Notes: generated by a model from the sequence alone, not told the origin. 64,000 nt of DNA from Spirometra erinaceieuropaei (GCA_902702965.1 CACRXP010000987.1:126460-190459); one strand, 5' to 3'; numbered from the stretch's first letter, positions 1 to 9,279 are shown. Translations and numbers: made by a program.

Positions 1-175
1 TGTGGCATGCTAACAAAAACCATAAACGGGGAGATCATGGTGACTGACGACTCGGGTGCAAGAGGACAAGTCAGCGCCACTCCGAGTATAGACATCTGCC
101 ATAAATGCTAGAGCGCAGAAACCGATTCCTATAAGTGAAGAAGAAGAAGATTCAAGCACCGGAACACTTCGTTTG

Positions 176-218
176 TTGTCCTGAGCTTTCAGACTCGTGC
201 AGGAGTCCATCGTCAGAG
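176..218 (-). ncRNA. Hammerhead-like core in left PLE arm
   Basis: On the minus strand the order is CTGACGA, one spacer base, GGACTC, a six-base loop, GAGTCT, then GAAA. This matches the hammerhead layout CUGANGA - stem II - GAAA, with a six-pair stem II (one G-U pair). After GAAA comes GCTCAGGACA, where other copies suggest an ancestral short stem III and a cleavage triplet. Stem I is not convincingly paired. The same core is present in the partner arm at 482-525. The core match is seen directly; ribozyme activity is not shown. Confidence 0.5.
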
Positions 219-285
219 ATCGTGACAGAAACAGAGCAAGCGGTAGTTATAAGGCATGTACGCTCAGTCATCGACCTCCACCAAA

Positions 286-417
286 ATATTCGCCCACGCC
301 GGGAACAAAACAGGCCGAGATTTGATTGAAACCTGGGCCTCGGATGAGAACGCGGTCAATCGATTTATCGATCTGGCGCCGGCGTACAGAGCTCTGCGTA
401 ATCACCTCCAGTTTTGA
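286..417 (+). pseudogene. C-terminal end of PLE GIY-YIG endonuclease
   Basis: A 43-residue open stretch ends at a TGA at 415-417. It reads as the tail of the PLE endonuclease: a GNKTGRDLIETW segment, then a NAVNRFIDL segment, then a YRALR ending. The same landmarks recur at about 42590-42700 (GNKTGRELLEAW, then KKRIDL) and, in other lineages, at 4826-4940 and 13220-13320. The catalytic N-terminal part (the GIY and YIG strands) is missing because the left inverted block begins immediately upstream. It cannot be functional. Confidence 0.68.
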
Positions 418-481
418 GCCGTCGGTCGATGATTGGGCCTACATGCCTTATAACTGCCGCTTGTTCTGTTTCTGCCACTAC

Positions 482-525
482 CTCTGACGACGGACTCCTG
501 TACGAGTCTGAAAGCTCAGGACAAT
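482..525 (+). ncRNA. Hammerhead-like core in right PLE arm
   Basis: The plus strand reads CTGACGA at 484-490, a spacer C, GGACTC, loop CTGTAC, GAGTCT, then GAAA at 510-513. Stem II has six pairs and the two conserved core boxes are intact. It is the mirror partner of the core at 176-218, with different loop and spacer bases but an unchanged stem. Stem III has partly decayed (GCTCAGGACA where 42918 has GCTAAGGTCA). Hammerheads in PLE pLTRs are established in the literature; this assignment is by motif only. Confidence 0.55.
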
Positions 526-560
526 AAGCAGTGTTCCAGTGCTCGACTCTTCTTCATTTA

Positions 561-1110
561 TGCATACACCTGGAACTCGAAATTTTGCCTTCAACCGATT
601 CTATGCATTTTGCTTCCCCTGTGCCTCAGACAACCTTCTTTGTCGTCTGTGAAGATGGCCTCTAGAGTACGTCCGAAACCCCGGCGCAACAGAATCATTG
701 TTCTAGCGACCAAGTCTCCTTCAACATTGGTATTTCAACCGTCTGTCGAGGTAGTGGTCTCCCACGTGGTCCCCTTATGAGTAGGCTAATTTTTCGGACA
801 GAATCACACTGCTGCGTAGGTAGGGGGCCCAGTGTTTTCCGACAAACTGTGTTGACAACACTTTCCGAAGTTTGCGCTGATGGCTTTCCTGGACTGTCGA
901 TTACTAATCACTTAGTGCACGCCTGTGTGAACTCCAGACCCAGAATACAGCAGCAAAATGGGATCACTTCTCGGTTCAAATCGCATTCCTGACAGACCAA
1001 TGAAAACATCCAAATTAACATGTAAGTGGCCATAAGCGCGTAAGTTGGACTGTAGATATTTCAAACGGCTTAATTTGTTCACACAGGCACGTAGATCGAA
1101 AAAGTGAGTC
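561..1110. other. No recognisable feature
   Basis: Short unrelated reading frames only. I see no splice-bounded coding signal, tRNA-like block or family repeat in this stretch. Confidence 0.4.
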
Positions 1111-1215
1111 CCTGTCCCCATTAATCCTTTTGTCTGACCATGGGCCAGTGCCACCAACTGAAAAACTCACGAGTACAACTCTATTTTCTCCAGCGAACCC
1201 GTGCTTTCCTTGTCT
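1111..1215 (+). repeat. Degenerate PLE terminal fragment
   Basis: The segment TTTTGTCTGACC at about 1128, followed downstream by GAAAAACTCACGAG and CTCTATTTTC, parallels the 3' block at 5199-5260 (TTTGTCTGACGA, then GAAAATTTACGAG and CTCTATTTCC). It is therefore a worn copy of the same PLE terminus. The first hammerhead box is damaged (CTGACCA). No coding part is attached. Confidence 0.45.
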
Positions 1216-1640
1216 GTACTGCCAGAGGCTTCTTCTTACCAGACGATGCAGTAAATGAGCACAGATTCAGACACTATCCCTCTCCACTACCGCACCCCAC
1301 CTCACTTTAAGCCCCTTATGCACGCTGATATGAACTACGTCCTTTGAGGGACATTTCATCCCAACCTAAAGACGCCGCCGCTTGAAGAAACGAGCTCATC
1401 TCCAAGATGGAAGCACATCTCTTCTCCGCCCAACCAACGGGAGAAGTGTATCTATGGGAATTGCAAACATTTCGAAAAGGAGCCTGACACTCGGTGAAAA
1501 AAGCCTCGCACCAAAAAAACCAGATGCAGTCATGTCAAATGTGACTTGGATCTCATATCAGTGAGAAAACAAAATAGACCGCTTATTAAGGAAACCATTG
1601 TGGTCTGACTACCCGTCCTCTAGTTACATCTATGCATATA
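1216..1640. other. No recognisable feature
   Basis: Nothing identifiable. The right end approaches an AT tract (GCATATATATG, about 1633-1643) that borders the left arm of the next Penelope-like element. Confidence 0.35.
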
Positions 1641-1664
1641 TATGACAGAAACGAAGATACGCGT

Positions 1665-1980
1665 TGCCGAACATTAATAAGAAGAAAAGGCGATCTCGGG
1701 AATCATAGTTATATTGCCCTGAAGTTTCAGAAGCAAACAAGCTTTCATCCTCGGAGGTGAGGGTGTACCGCACCTCACGATAGTTATAGGCGGTGATGGT
1801 CTCATTACAACGGGTTTACCTCCCGTCGGGGACTGGCGTTCGGCCGCTAGCCGTCATCGCAGGTGTTTACATTGACCTTAGCTCTAGTCCTAGGCTGGCA
1901 ATATGCCACCCCGCAACCACTTGTGTTCTCACCTGCCGCACGAGCGGCAGCGACGCTGGTACAGGGGAACCGGACGAGAC
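1665..1980 (-). repeat. Left inverted pLTR of the 1.6-4.1 kb PLE
   Basis: On the minus strand this matches the plus-strand block at 3872-4140. It includes the hammerhead-like core (CCGAGGA, GAAAGC, loop, GCTTCT, GAAA at about 1725-1754) and the segment around 1780-1850. Inverted orientation of the 5' pLTR is a known property of Penelope-type insertions. Confidence 0.7.
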
Positions 1981-2011
1981 AATGCATCTCATTCGGTAAC
2001 AGGTTATCTCT

Positions 2012-3127
2012 TTGGTGGTGATGCACAAACCACGTGCAATTATTACCAAAGCGGAGCAGAGCGACCTCAAAGCACTCAGAACTGACACCAGCATTGTAAT
2101 ACTACCGCCAGACCAAGGACGTTCCACAGTAGTGCTGGGTAAGACAGACTACATTCAGGAAGCCAACGCCCTATTGGAGGACCGACAAGCGTACCTCCCA
2201 TGTGGTGAGGAATCGATAAAGACTTTAGTGACGCAACTGAAGAAGGCGCTCGCCGACATGCAATCGAACAAAACAATAAGTAAATCGGCACGACTGACCA
2301 TTAAGCCGACAGATGCGGCCCCAGCACGTTTCTATAGCTTACAAAAGGTATACAAACCTGGTCTCCCTCTCCGGCCAACCGTTTAAGCGCGCGGTACACC
2401 AACATATAATCCGGCAAAGTGCCTATTCCGCAAACTCAGGTGCCTCACCCTGAACGCAGCCGCGACCGTCTGTTCAACGGCTCAGTCCCTAGAACAGACC
2501 AAAGGCATCCGACTTAGTGAAGACGAGGTCATGGTGTCATTCGATGTCACTGCTCTCTTCACTTCGATCCCGCAATGCCAAGCAGTCAAAGAGGTCATCG
2601 AACTGCTTGAAAGCAAGTGTGACGAGACAGACGAAAGCGTGAAACGGAGTGGTCTCATTCAACTGCTGAAATTTTGCCTGAAGATGTTCTTTACCCTCGA
2701 AGTGGGGGTGTACGAACAGACCAGGGGGACACCGAGAGGATCACCACTTTCGGGTTTCATCGCAGAAGCAGTTCTTCAAAAGCTGGAGACCGAAATTTTC
2801 GAGATCTGCAGGCCACAATTTTGGACTGGATATGTCGATGATACATTTGTCATCATCAAGCGAGAAATGATTCAGACATTTCACAATGTACTAAATTCGG
2901 TTTCGCAAGATGTTCCGTTCACAATGGAGGCCGAAAGCAACAACCAACTACCGTTCATAGACGTACTGGTTCACCGGAAACCAAATAGACACCTAAAAAC
3001 AACAGTGTATAGGAAGGCTGCCAAAACTCGCCAGATCCTGGGCTACCACAGCAAGCCCTCGTTATCCCACAAACGCATCTGTGTACGCACACTATACAAA
3101 AAGGGCAGAAACACAGCAACGAGCTAG
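2012..3127 (+). pseudogene. Penelope-type reverse transcriptase, one premature stop
   Basis: This is the RT of the element, which would copy PLE RNA at the target site. The frame is continuous from about 2012 to 3127 except for one TAA at 2384-2386, so two open segments (2012-2386 and about 2387-3127) belong to the same frame. Landmarks in order: an N-terminal IVILPPDQG / LGKTDY region; RT motif A, FDVTALFTSIP (about 2540-2572); motif B, GTPRGSPLSGF; motif C, YVDDTFVI, with both catalytic aspartates intact (codons 2837-2842); and a downstream LPFIDVLVHR segment typical of the family. The final RT/linker part is cut by TAG at 3125. The start codon is not defined; upstream sequence is the inverted block. 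A single nonsense change suggests a comparatively young inactivation. Confidence 0.82.
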
Positions 3128-3139
3128 ACAACAAATGGT

Positions 3140-3610
3140 AGGAACTACGCTATCTTCCGCAACTCCTCATGGCGAACGGACACCCTCGAAATTTTATCGA
3201 ACGTAACAGGCAGCCTACTCCAAGCTGAAGCCCAATGACAGAACGGCCAAAAATCTGGCGAGCGTTTCCTTACATTGACAGCGTCTCCGAGGCGGTCACC
3301 CGTCTCCTAAGGCCACTGGGGGATTGGCACTGCTCATCGGCCAGAGACAACGATTCGACATCTTTTCATGAGACCTAAGACCCCCCTGCCACCCGGCGAA
3401 ATAACAAGTGTTATTTATCGGATCCAATGCAGCTCCTGCGTAATTAACTACATTGGACAGACCTGCAAACGATTCCGGATCCGTGTTGGAGAACACATGG
3501 AGATGGACCCTTGTCCATGGTAGCAGAACACTGCACAAACTGTGGACAAACGTTCGCTTTCCAGACGCGGAAATCCTGAGCCGAGGGAATGATCGCGTGA
3601 CTAGGTAAAC
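3140..3610 (+). pseudogene. GIY-YIG endonuclease domain of the same PLE
   Basis: After the RT stop, continuation is visible in shifting frames: MANGHPRNFIE, then FPYIDSVSEAVTRLLR, then GTAHRPETTIRHL. From about 3383 the endonuclease core reads SVIYRIQCSSC followed by INYIGQT, the PLE version of the two GIY-YIG strands. It ends with EHCTNCGQTFAF and AEILSRGNDRVTR. At least two frame changes (near 3127-3145 and in the 3500s) break it. In PLEs this domain nicks the target DNA for reverse transcription. Confidence 0.72.
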
Positions 3611-3871
3611 AAACTAGGTCTGGCACACCGGCACGAACTCCACCAACCGCTGTGTAGTTGTTCCCGAAGCCTACCAGACCCTCCTGACGCAGCTTAGAAA
3701 TCATAAGAGCAAACGCGGTTTACGAGGAGACAAGAATCCAAATACAGCCGGGCCCACATGGAACAAAAACGCAGCTGCACTGCAACCTGGATCTCTCAAA
3801 AGTGCGATTGTCACCACGGCCGCGGTACCCACCTATCCGGCAGGTGAGAAAACGGACGGTCGCAGTAACAT

Positions 3872-4140
3872 AAACGGACCCGACAAAGGGGCCAGCGCCA
3901 CTGTCACTTACCCGGCAGGTGGCAAAGAAGATTGCCAGCCTAGGGTGAGAGCTAAGATCACTTGCGATGGCGGCTAGCGCCCGAACGCCAGTCCCCGGCG
4001 GAAGGCGAACCCGTTGTAATGAGACCATCACCGCCTATAAATACTGTGAGGCGCGGTACCACGTTCACCTCCGACGATGAAAGCTTGTTTGCTTTCGAAA
4101 CCTCAGGGTAATGTAACTATGGTTGCCGAGATCGCCTCTT
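3872..4140 (+). repeat. Right pLTR of the 1.6-4.1 kb PLE
   Basis: Reverse-complement partner of 1665-1980. It ends in the AT tract ATGCATATATTTACATG just before the opposing SINE. The same block is seen again at 10430-10790 in another copy of this PLE family. Confidence 0.7.
4062..4115 (+). ncRNA. Hammerhead-like core in right pLTR
   Basis: CCGACGA at 4071-4077, a spacer T, then GAAAGC, loop TTGTTT, GCTTTC, and GAAA at 4097-4100. Stem II has six perfect pairs. Stem III can form from ACC, loop, GGGT, with candidate cleavage after GTA. One core base differs from CUGANGA (U to C). The inverted left arm keeps the same layout. Stem I pairing is weak by eye. Confidence 0.48.
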
Positions 4141-4154
4141 CTTTTCATGCATAT

Positions 4155-4345
4155 ATTTACATGAGATGGAGCCGACAAAGACAAGGGAGACCGGAATGGC
4201 CATTTCTGGCTTATTAGCCGTCATCAGCCGGTCATATCCAACCCCAAGTGTGGGTCACTTGAGATTTGAACCCGGGATCTTTGGTCATGGAGTTTGACGT
4301 TCTACCATTGAGCCACGGGCCTGTTGTCCTGTCGGTTGTGATCGG
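4155..4345 (-). mobile_element. tRNA-derived SINE with hammerhead body
   Basis: On the minus strand the head looks like a tRNA gene. An A-box-like TGGCTCAATGG lies at about 4305-4315, and a B-box-like GGGTTCAAATC at about 4263-4273, with tRNA-like spacing between. The body follows with a hammerhead motif (4189-4233), then a conserved CTCCCTTGTCTTTGTCGG segment and an AT-rich tail. At least eight other copies or remnants in the window share the layout. It is non-coding and non-autonomous; transcription by RNA polymerase III from the internal boxes is inferred. The tail meets the 3' end of the preceding PLE head-on. Confidence 0.72.
4189..4233 (-). ncRNA. Type I hammerhead ribozyme motif in SINE
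   Basis: Read on the minus strand: stem I strand GACCGG; core CTGATGA; stem II from GGCT, loop AATA, AGCC (with a C-A mismatch next to the core); core GAA; stem III from the palindrome ATGGCCAT; then U (H17); then stem I return strand CCGGTC, fully complementary. Predicted cleavage falls between plus-strand bases 4194 and 4195. The very short palindromic stem III resembles that of schistosome and newt hammerheads, which work best as dimers. All conserved core bases are present. This is the best-preserved copy in the window. Confidence 0.72.
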
Positions 4346-4825
4346 AAATATCAATTATGACATTGGGCGCCCACCGATCAGGTAGGTTACTGAACATGCT
4401 CGTTCCGTTGTGCCTTGGGGCTCATACTAGAACCCTCTGTCGTCCCTCCTCGCTGCTATTATGACTTGGCCGACTTCGGCCTGGTAATTGGTTGCCCGTT
4501 CGTGACTTTTGCCACACATACGGAGCTTGTTTGCTTCGGGAAGCCAATGGATCGGTGTGCGCCCATTCCTGATTGATAAATACCCGATCTGCAGCGACAG
4601 AGAATGGCAGGTGGCGAGGCACTGATGAACTTCGGTTCGATGAAGTGCTTATGACCCATCTGGTAGACCCCAGTGGTGGAACAGCTGCGCCAGGTGTGTC
4701 TGTGAGCAGGTGTTTGTGTTTCCGATCCCAGCTGGTGATCAGGGTTATGGTTGGCTGAATGGAGGCAAACAAGCCCGAAACAGTGCTGTATCAAACTACC
4801 CCCCAGACTCTGTCGTATCCATGCC

Positions 4826-4954
4826 AACACTAAACATGCACGGGAATTCCTCGAAGCTTGGCACTCGGGTGCAGATAGCATTAACCGCCATGTTGACCTT
4901 GATGTCCATTACGAAGGTCTCCGATCACGGTGGACTGACTGGCGCCCACCTTAA
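4826..4954 (+). pseudogene. GIY-YIG endonuclease tail
   Basis: The frame reads NTKHAREFLEAWHSG, then DSINRHVDLD, then HYEGLRSRW before a stop at 4952-4954. This is the conserved C-terminal end of the PLE endonuclease (compare REFLETMHS and INRHIDLDATY at about 13210-13290). The rest of the gene is absent. Confidence 0.65.
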
Positions 4955-5198
4955 GAACAACAACAGCTAATGCGTGCCCGGACATGAATGATCTCGCCGA
5001 CACGCCATTCCTACCACCCTGCCCTACTCCCCCTCCCTCCCCCAGCACGGTGAGCCACATCTTGGACCCACAACACCTATCCTCACCTCCCGCAGCCATC
5101 ACAACACAATGCACACCTCCCCCTCACAAGGTCGTCTGTTTACCTCTCTGTCTGCGTCCTCAACCAGCAGTGCGACAATGCCACCTCTCACTTTTCAC

Positions 5199-5262
5199 TT
5201 TGTCTGACGACGGGTTGGTGCAACCAGCTCGAAAATTTACGAGTAAATCTCTATTTCCGACG
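5199..5262 (+). ncRNA. Hammerhead-like core in PLE 3' region
   Basis: CTGACGA at 5204-5210 is a perfect CUGANGA. After a spacer C, GGGTTGG and CCAGCTC form stem II with two G-U pairs. GAAA sits at 5231-5234. Stem III can form from ATTTAC, loop GA, GTAAAT, followed by C as H17. This has the clearest stem III hairpin of the PLE copies, although the pair closing at A15.1 is off by one base. The sequence then runs through CATATATATT to the adjacent pLTR unit. Confidence 0.55.
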
Positions 5263-5720
5263 GACTTCCTTCTTTCATCATATATATTCACTCAGGAATG
5301 GGCACACACCGATCCATTGGCTTCCCGAAGCAAGCAAGCTTCGTATGGGCGATAGGGGTCACGAACAGACAACCACCTACCAGGCCGAATTCGGCCAAGC
5401 TATGATAGCAGAGCGGATACGACATAGTCTGGGGGGTAGATTGATACAGCACTGTTTCAGGCTTGTTTGCCTCCATTCAGCCAATCATAATTCTGACCAC
5501 CAGCTGGGACCAGAAACACAAACATGCGCACAGACACCTGGTGCAGCTGGTCCACCACTGGGGTCTTCCAGATGAGTCCCATGCCCTTAGTCGAACCAAA
5601 GTTGATCAATGTCTCGCCACCTGCCATTCTCTGTCGCTGTAGATCGGGTATTCGTATCTATAATTGAACAGACGCACACTGGTTTACTGGCTTCCCTAAA
5701 CAGACCGGAAGTGAATAGGT

Positions 5721-6790
5721 TGTGCCACACGGATGGTGTATTAGTTGCAGTCAGACAGTCATTGAACTGTTCATCTTCATCCCCCAAGCAACAAGCCACA
5801 AGACCCCTCTGTGACCTACTGGGGAAAGTGTATGCTGTACAGGAGGGACCCTTTGTAAAGAAACAAACAGCGGTTTCTCAGGAACTCAAAAGTCGGGTCT
5901 TCCGCTCCAACAAGCCAGAGTCTTTAGGTGCTGCGTAGCTGGTACCGTTGTCATCCTAAGTTGAAAATTGAACTCGATTTTTTACCCGCCTGTAACTGAA
6001 ATTAAGGATGAAAATACAGAGAGATCTCTTTCCTTGATGATTATTCGTCAAGGCAGGCAGCGATGAATACGGTAAAGAGCGGCAAGCGCATCTCTCCCCC
6101 TCTCCGCCGCAAGGGTGCACCTGCGTCCGCACACGCATTTACAAACCGACACGCTACAGCACCGCGCAGAGACCGAGAAGTGCGAGAGCGTAAGTACACA
6201 TGATGCGTGTTCATCTCTGATGGGTACACTCACAGTTTCATAAACAACTGATTACAAGCTCCACCACTGACAAAAATATAAACGTAGGAGCTTCTGTATC
6301 TCACCCAACACAGATGACCTCTCTGATGCCAATGAAAACATGCTAAGGCTACTGAACGCGGAGCGTGGTCACTCTCCGTGTCGCCTCCTCATGCTGTCCA
6401 AGGGTCGCATACCGCCTGAGGACACGTCAGGAATCATCTGCCACGTCCGTCGTCCAGACTGTCTGGTCAAGTATTACCGCGTGACCGAATAAACGGCCAA
6501 GAACGCGAGGGTGTCCTGGTCATGAAGAAAGAGGCGTGCGGTCCACCGTGATTGCGCGCAGTATCCAAAATAAGCACTGACCCGTCCTGGACAGTGCAGA
6601 AGGTCTCGGGCAGAGGAGGAAACTGAAACCGGATAATCTGACGCCAAAAAGATCACGGATCTGCAAAGCACCATTTGGATCGAGAAAGGAGGACCGACGG
6701 GAATGGGCAATGGTGTGCTACAAAGACTTCCAACCACCAATTTCCCATCCTGCATTATGCCCTCAAGAAAGGATTAGAAACGTCACATCA
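5721..6790. other. No recognised gene; possible eroded PLE interior
   Basis: No frame in this stretch shows RT motifs. By position it could contain the decayed upstream part of the endonuclease fragment that follows, but nothing supports this directly. Confidence 0.3.
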
Positions 6791-6816
6791 GTAATTTACT
6801 CGCTGCACTTATCGAC

Positions 6817-7329
6817 TTGGCTACACAGGCACCTAAACCAAACACATGGCGAACTCTCCCATACGTGAAAAATGTATCTGAGCTTGTCGAAAGACGGCTG
6901 AAAAAGCATCATATACAAGTAGCACACCAACCTGCAACCGCCTTGCGTACACAGCTTGTAGGTCCCAAGGACAGGATTGGCCATCGCGATGGAAAAGGTG
7001 TTGTTTACAAGATCCCATGTAGCATTTGTGATGCCGTCTATTGTGGCACGACCGGGAAATCTGTCTCAATTCGTATACATGAGCACCAGTTAGAGGTGAA
7101 GAGACGAGATAATGTATCCTAAATGGCAATGTATACAGTGGACGCTGAACACCAAGTTTAATTGGAGAACACGCGCATTGTTGGCGCCTGCCCTGTAAGG
7201 AGAGGACGTGAATTCCTGAAAGCAATGCACTCAGATGAGGCATGCGTCAATCGGCCTATCGATCTAGATGCCACGTACAAATTTCTCAAGGACAAATGGA
7301 AGCGAGCGCAGCCAATGCCGAGGGGATGA
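6817..7329 (+). pseudogene. PLE GIY-YIG endonuclease, two stops
   Basis: One frame runs from 6817 to TGA at 7327-7329, interrupted by TAA at 7120-7122 and TAA at 7159-7161. It reads NTWRTLPYVKNVSELVE (linker), VAHQP, then the core VVYKIPCSICDAVYCGTTGKS, IRIHEHQLEV, NTRIVGACP, REFLKAMHSDEACVN and IDLDATYKFL. Cysteines of the IPCSIC pair are kept. The family's VYCGQT motif has become VYCGTT. Homologous copies lie at 12840-13337 and 14640-15110. Confidence 0.78.
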
Positions 7330-7430
7330 CGAAATATCGTTGACGCGCATTGGCGCAGACTTCGGCCAACCACGGAATCACTTGATCGATACGGTCTAAG
7401 TAGTTAACTGTTTTTGTACATAAGCCAGAA

Positions 7431-7480
7431 GTGTGACGACGATTTGGGAAACCAGTTTCGAAAATTTACTTATAAGGTTT
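7431..7480 (+). ncRNA. Hammerhead-like core in PLE 3' block
   Basis: GTGACGA (7433-7439) replaces CUGANGA with one change at the first base. After a spacer C, GATTTGG and CCAGTTTC flank the loop GAAA to form stem II. The conserved GAAA box is at 7460-7463, followed by ATTTACTTATAAGG. Homologous to 13410-13445 and 5204-5250. Confidence 0.42.
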
Positions 7481-7559
7481 TACTTTACACAAAGAACCTG
7501 CCATCTTCAAATTATATCTCTTGGGGTGCCTGCCTTCCAGTGCATATATATATATATAT

Positions 7560-7745
7560 GCAGAGAAGGGGAACTGTGATGAGCATTTCTGGCTTATCAT
7601 TCGTCGTTAGCCAGCCGTATCGAACTCCAATTTTGCAACCTCTGGATTCTGCATCCCGATAGTTTAGTCACTAAACGTTAAGAATCCCAACGGACCACCA
7701 CTACGCCGTGGGCCTGCTGACCTGTCAGTTACAACCGGGGATGAG
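7560..7745 (-). mobile_element. Diverged SINE, minus strand
   Basis: Minus-strand body reads GGCTGG, then a damaged core CTAACGA, then ATAAGCCA and GAAATG, aligning to the hammerhead of the 4.2-kb SINE. The tRNA-like head is on the high-coordinate side near GTGGGCCTGCTGACCTGTCAG. It adjoins the ATATAT tract at the end of the preceding PLE. Confidence 0.55.
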
Positions 7746-8840
7746 AGTTCGACCTGTGCTATTTGGTTTTTTTGAGTTAGCTCAACTTTGCCTGGGACTC
7801 TTTCAGCGACCGACCGCCTTGGTGGACGGCGTTGTGTAATGTGATGAATTCGCAACATGAAGCTAACTTAATCAGTCATGACGAATGCCATCGACAGTCC
7901 ACCCGTCGTTGCCAATGACGTTCGTCATTTGTCCCGCAGCAGGGTAGGCTCAGAGATGGCGACTTGTGTGTGAGTTAGTGCAGGAAGTGCAGGTAATCAT
8001 TCCTTGTCACAGAAAAACAGATGCGCTCATTTCTTTTAGCCGTTTCACTGTTTTTTTTCCACGGATGCAAGGGCTCCTGGCAAAATTATAAATCAAATAT
8101 TTTTCTCTTCTCCCAGGGTATAGTTTCGTGGTTTTGCGTGCAACTATTTTGCACCCGATGGGGAAGAGAAGGCAGAGAGTACTAGAAGCATCCGCGAGGT
8201 CCACCTGCGACTGGCAGCGTAAAATTCACTGACAGTTTATTTTTGGCAGGATAAATTCGACAGAGTAAGTGAGCGTACAGATGCAACGTGCACACCTATG
8301 TACACGGTGGCGCGGCCGCCGCAGGCGACTACGTTCACCCGGCGCTCCACAGAGTGGACGCAGGGCTAGTAACTTGGGTGTAAATTAACTTCCAGAGGGG
8401 CAGACTTGCACAGCGTCTACCTCGTTCTCCTCCCTCCCACGCTCACCTAACAACGACAACATGATAAATTCAGGACGACCGGAAATGTGCCGGCCACGGT
8501 GGCTGACAAAGCAAAACAGCCTGTCTACGCGTGCCACACACGACCTCGTCCCCACTCCAGACGCACCGAAGCAATCGCAAGGACGACTAGGATTTCGCGT
8601 GAATGAGAGTCCTGTGAAAGTCATACCAGGAAGGAGTAATTTGACTCTGAATTCCTGCCAGTAGGCCATTTTGAAGTCAAGAACCTCGGCGTTTCGTGAC
8701 AACTCTAGGCGCGTCAGATTTGGGATAATAATGATGGATTTCCCGGAATCGGTCAGTCAGGTGTTGATGGGGTTGGGTGCAACGTCTGACAGAGTTCGCA
8801 ATCTCGTCTGCACATACGAGGGTCATGCACCCCACACACT
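7746..8840. other. No recognisable feature
   Basis: Only short frames; the longest, about 105 codons on the minus strand at 8385-8702, has no family landmark. I see no repeat family member here. Confidence 0.35.
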
Positions 8841-9279
8841 TCCATGGTCGATGGTGAGTGTGGTACCGCGCCACTCACCACTTGTAGGCGATGACGGTCA
8901 TGTTAAAACGGGTATGCCGTCAGAGTGGCCGAACTGGGTGGAAAGGAAGTCCTCAATCATGATGCCGTCTGATGATATGAACACCATTACAGACGTCTGT
9001 TTTCTCGTCTTTTGGATTAGTGGATGCTACGGCCGTACTGATGACCGCGCCTTCGTCGGATCCGGGTTGTTTGGTGTGGCTACGTGCATGTCCGCCAAGG
9101 CCACATTCGCCGTCACCGCTCTGTTCATTTTGATCCTACAGGACTTGACAGTCGAAACGGTTGGTGAAGAATGGCATCCGAACTCTTCCTGCTGGAAAGG
9201 TTCTTGAAACAGCTTAATTAAAGAGTCTTCTTAGTTGTTTCACGAAACTTTTCAGCAGTTGTGGTTTTCATACTATCCT

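Larger units (their letters stand above)
128..560 (+). mobile_element. 5'-truncated Penelope-like element between inverted terminal blocks
   Basis: Two blocks of about 130 bp, at roughly 128-260 and 423-560, are reverse complements of each other with scattered mismatches. Between them lies only the end of a GIY-YIG endonuclease reading frame. This is the arrangement known for Penelope-like retroelements, where a 5'-truncated copy carries a partial terminal repeat (pLTR) in inverted orientation at its 5' side. The element is read on the plus strand because the GIY-YIG frame and the 3' block are both plus. Each arm holds a hammerhead-like core, annotated separately. The arms have diverged from each other by several substitutions, so the copy is old. 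The structural call is strong; the exact outer ends are uncertain. Confidence 0.72.
1645..4140 (+). mobile_element. Near-complete Penelope-like element with inverted pLTRs
   Basis: An element of about 2.5 kb. Its inverted terminal blocks lie at roughly 1665-1980 and 3872-4140. They share, in opposite orientation, the CCTC-CGANGATGAAAGC region, a TAGGCGGTGATGGTCTCATT segment, and a GGGACTGGCGTTCGG-type segment. Inside are, in order, an RT frame (2012-3127) and a GIY-YIG endonuclease (about 3140-3610), the standard PLE order. Both outer ends run into ATATAT-rich sequence, and on the right a tRNA-derived SINE follows immediately in opposite orientation. The element is dead because of a premature stop in the RT and frame breaks between RT and endonuclease, but it is the best-preserved copy here. 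Confidence 0.8.
4440..5720 (+). mobile_element. 5'-truncated PLE with permuted inverted/direct pLTR units
   Basis: A left block (about 4445-4800) is the reverse complement of right-hand sequence, but in permuted order. On the right, unit part A (5290-5410) precedes part B (5440-5660) and a partial A' (5665-5720). On the left, read in reverse, B precedes A. This fits a tandemly repeated pLTR monomer of about 360 bp cut at different points. Between the blocks lie a GIY-YIG tail (4826-4954) and a 3' region with a hammerhead-like core (5199-5260). Part A contains a conserved GAAGC/GCTTC hairpin next to CCAATGGATCGG. Part A recurs alone at about 50335-50480. Confidence 0.62.
6800..7535 (+). mobile_element. 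PLE 3' part: endonuclease plus 3' block
   Basis: A second PLE lineage (shared with 11495-13515 and 14476-15180). It holds the RT-endonuclease linker, GIY-YIG domain, 3' block with hammerhead-like core (7431-7480), and an ATATAT tract at about 7543-7559. A SINE in opposite orientation follows directly. No RT remains. Confidence 0.7.
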
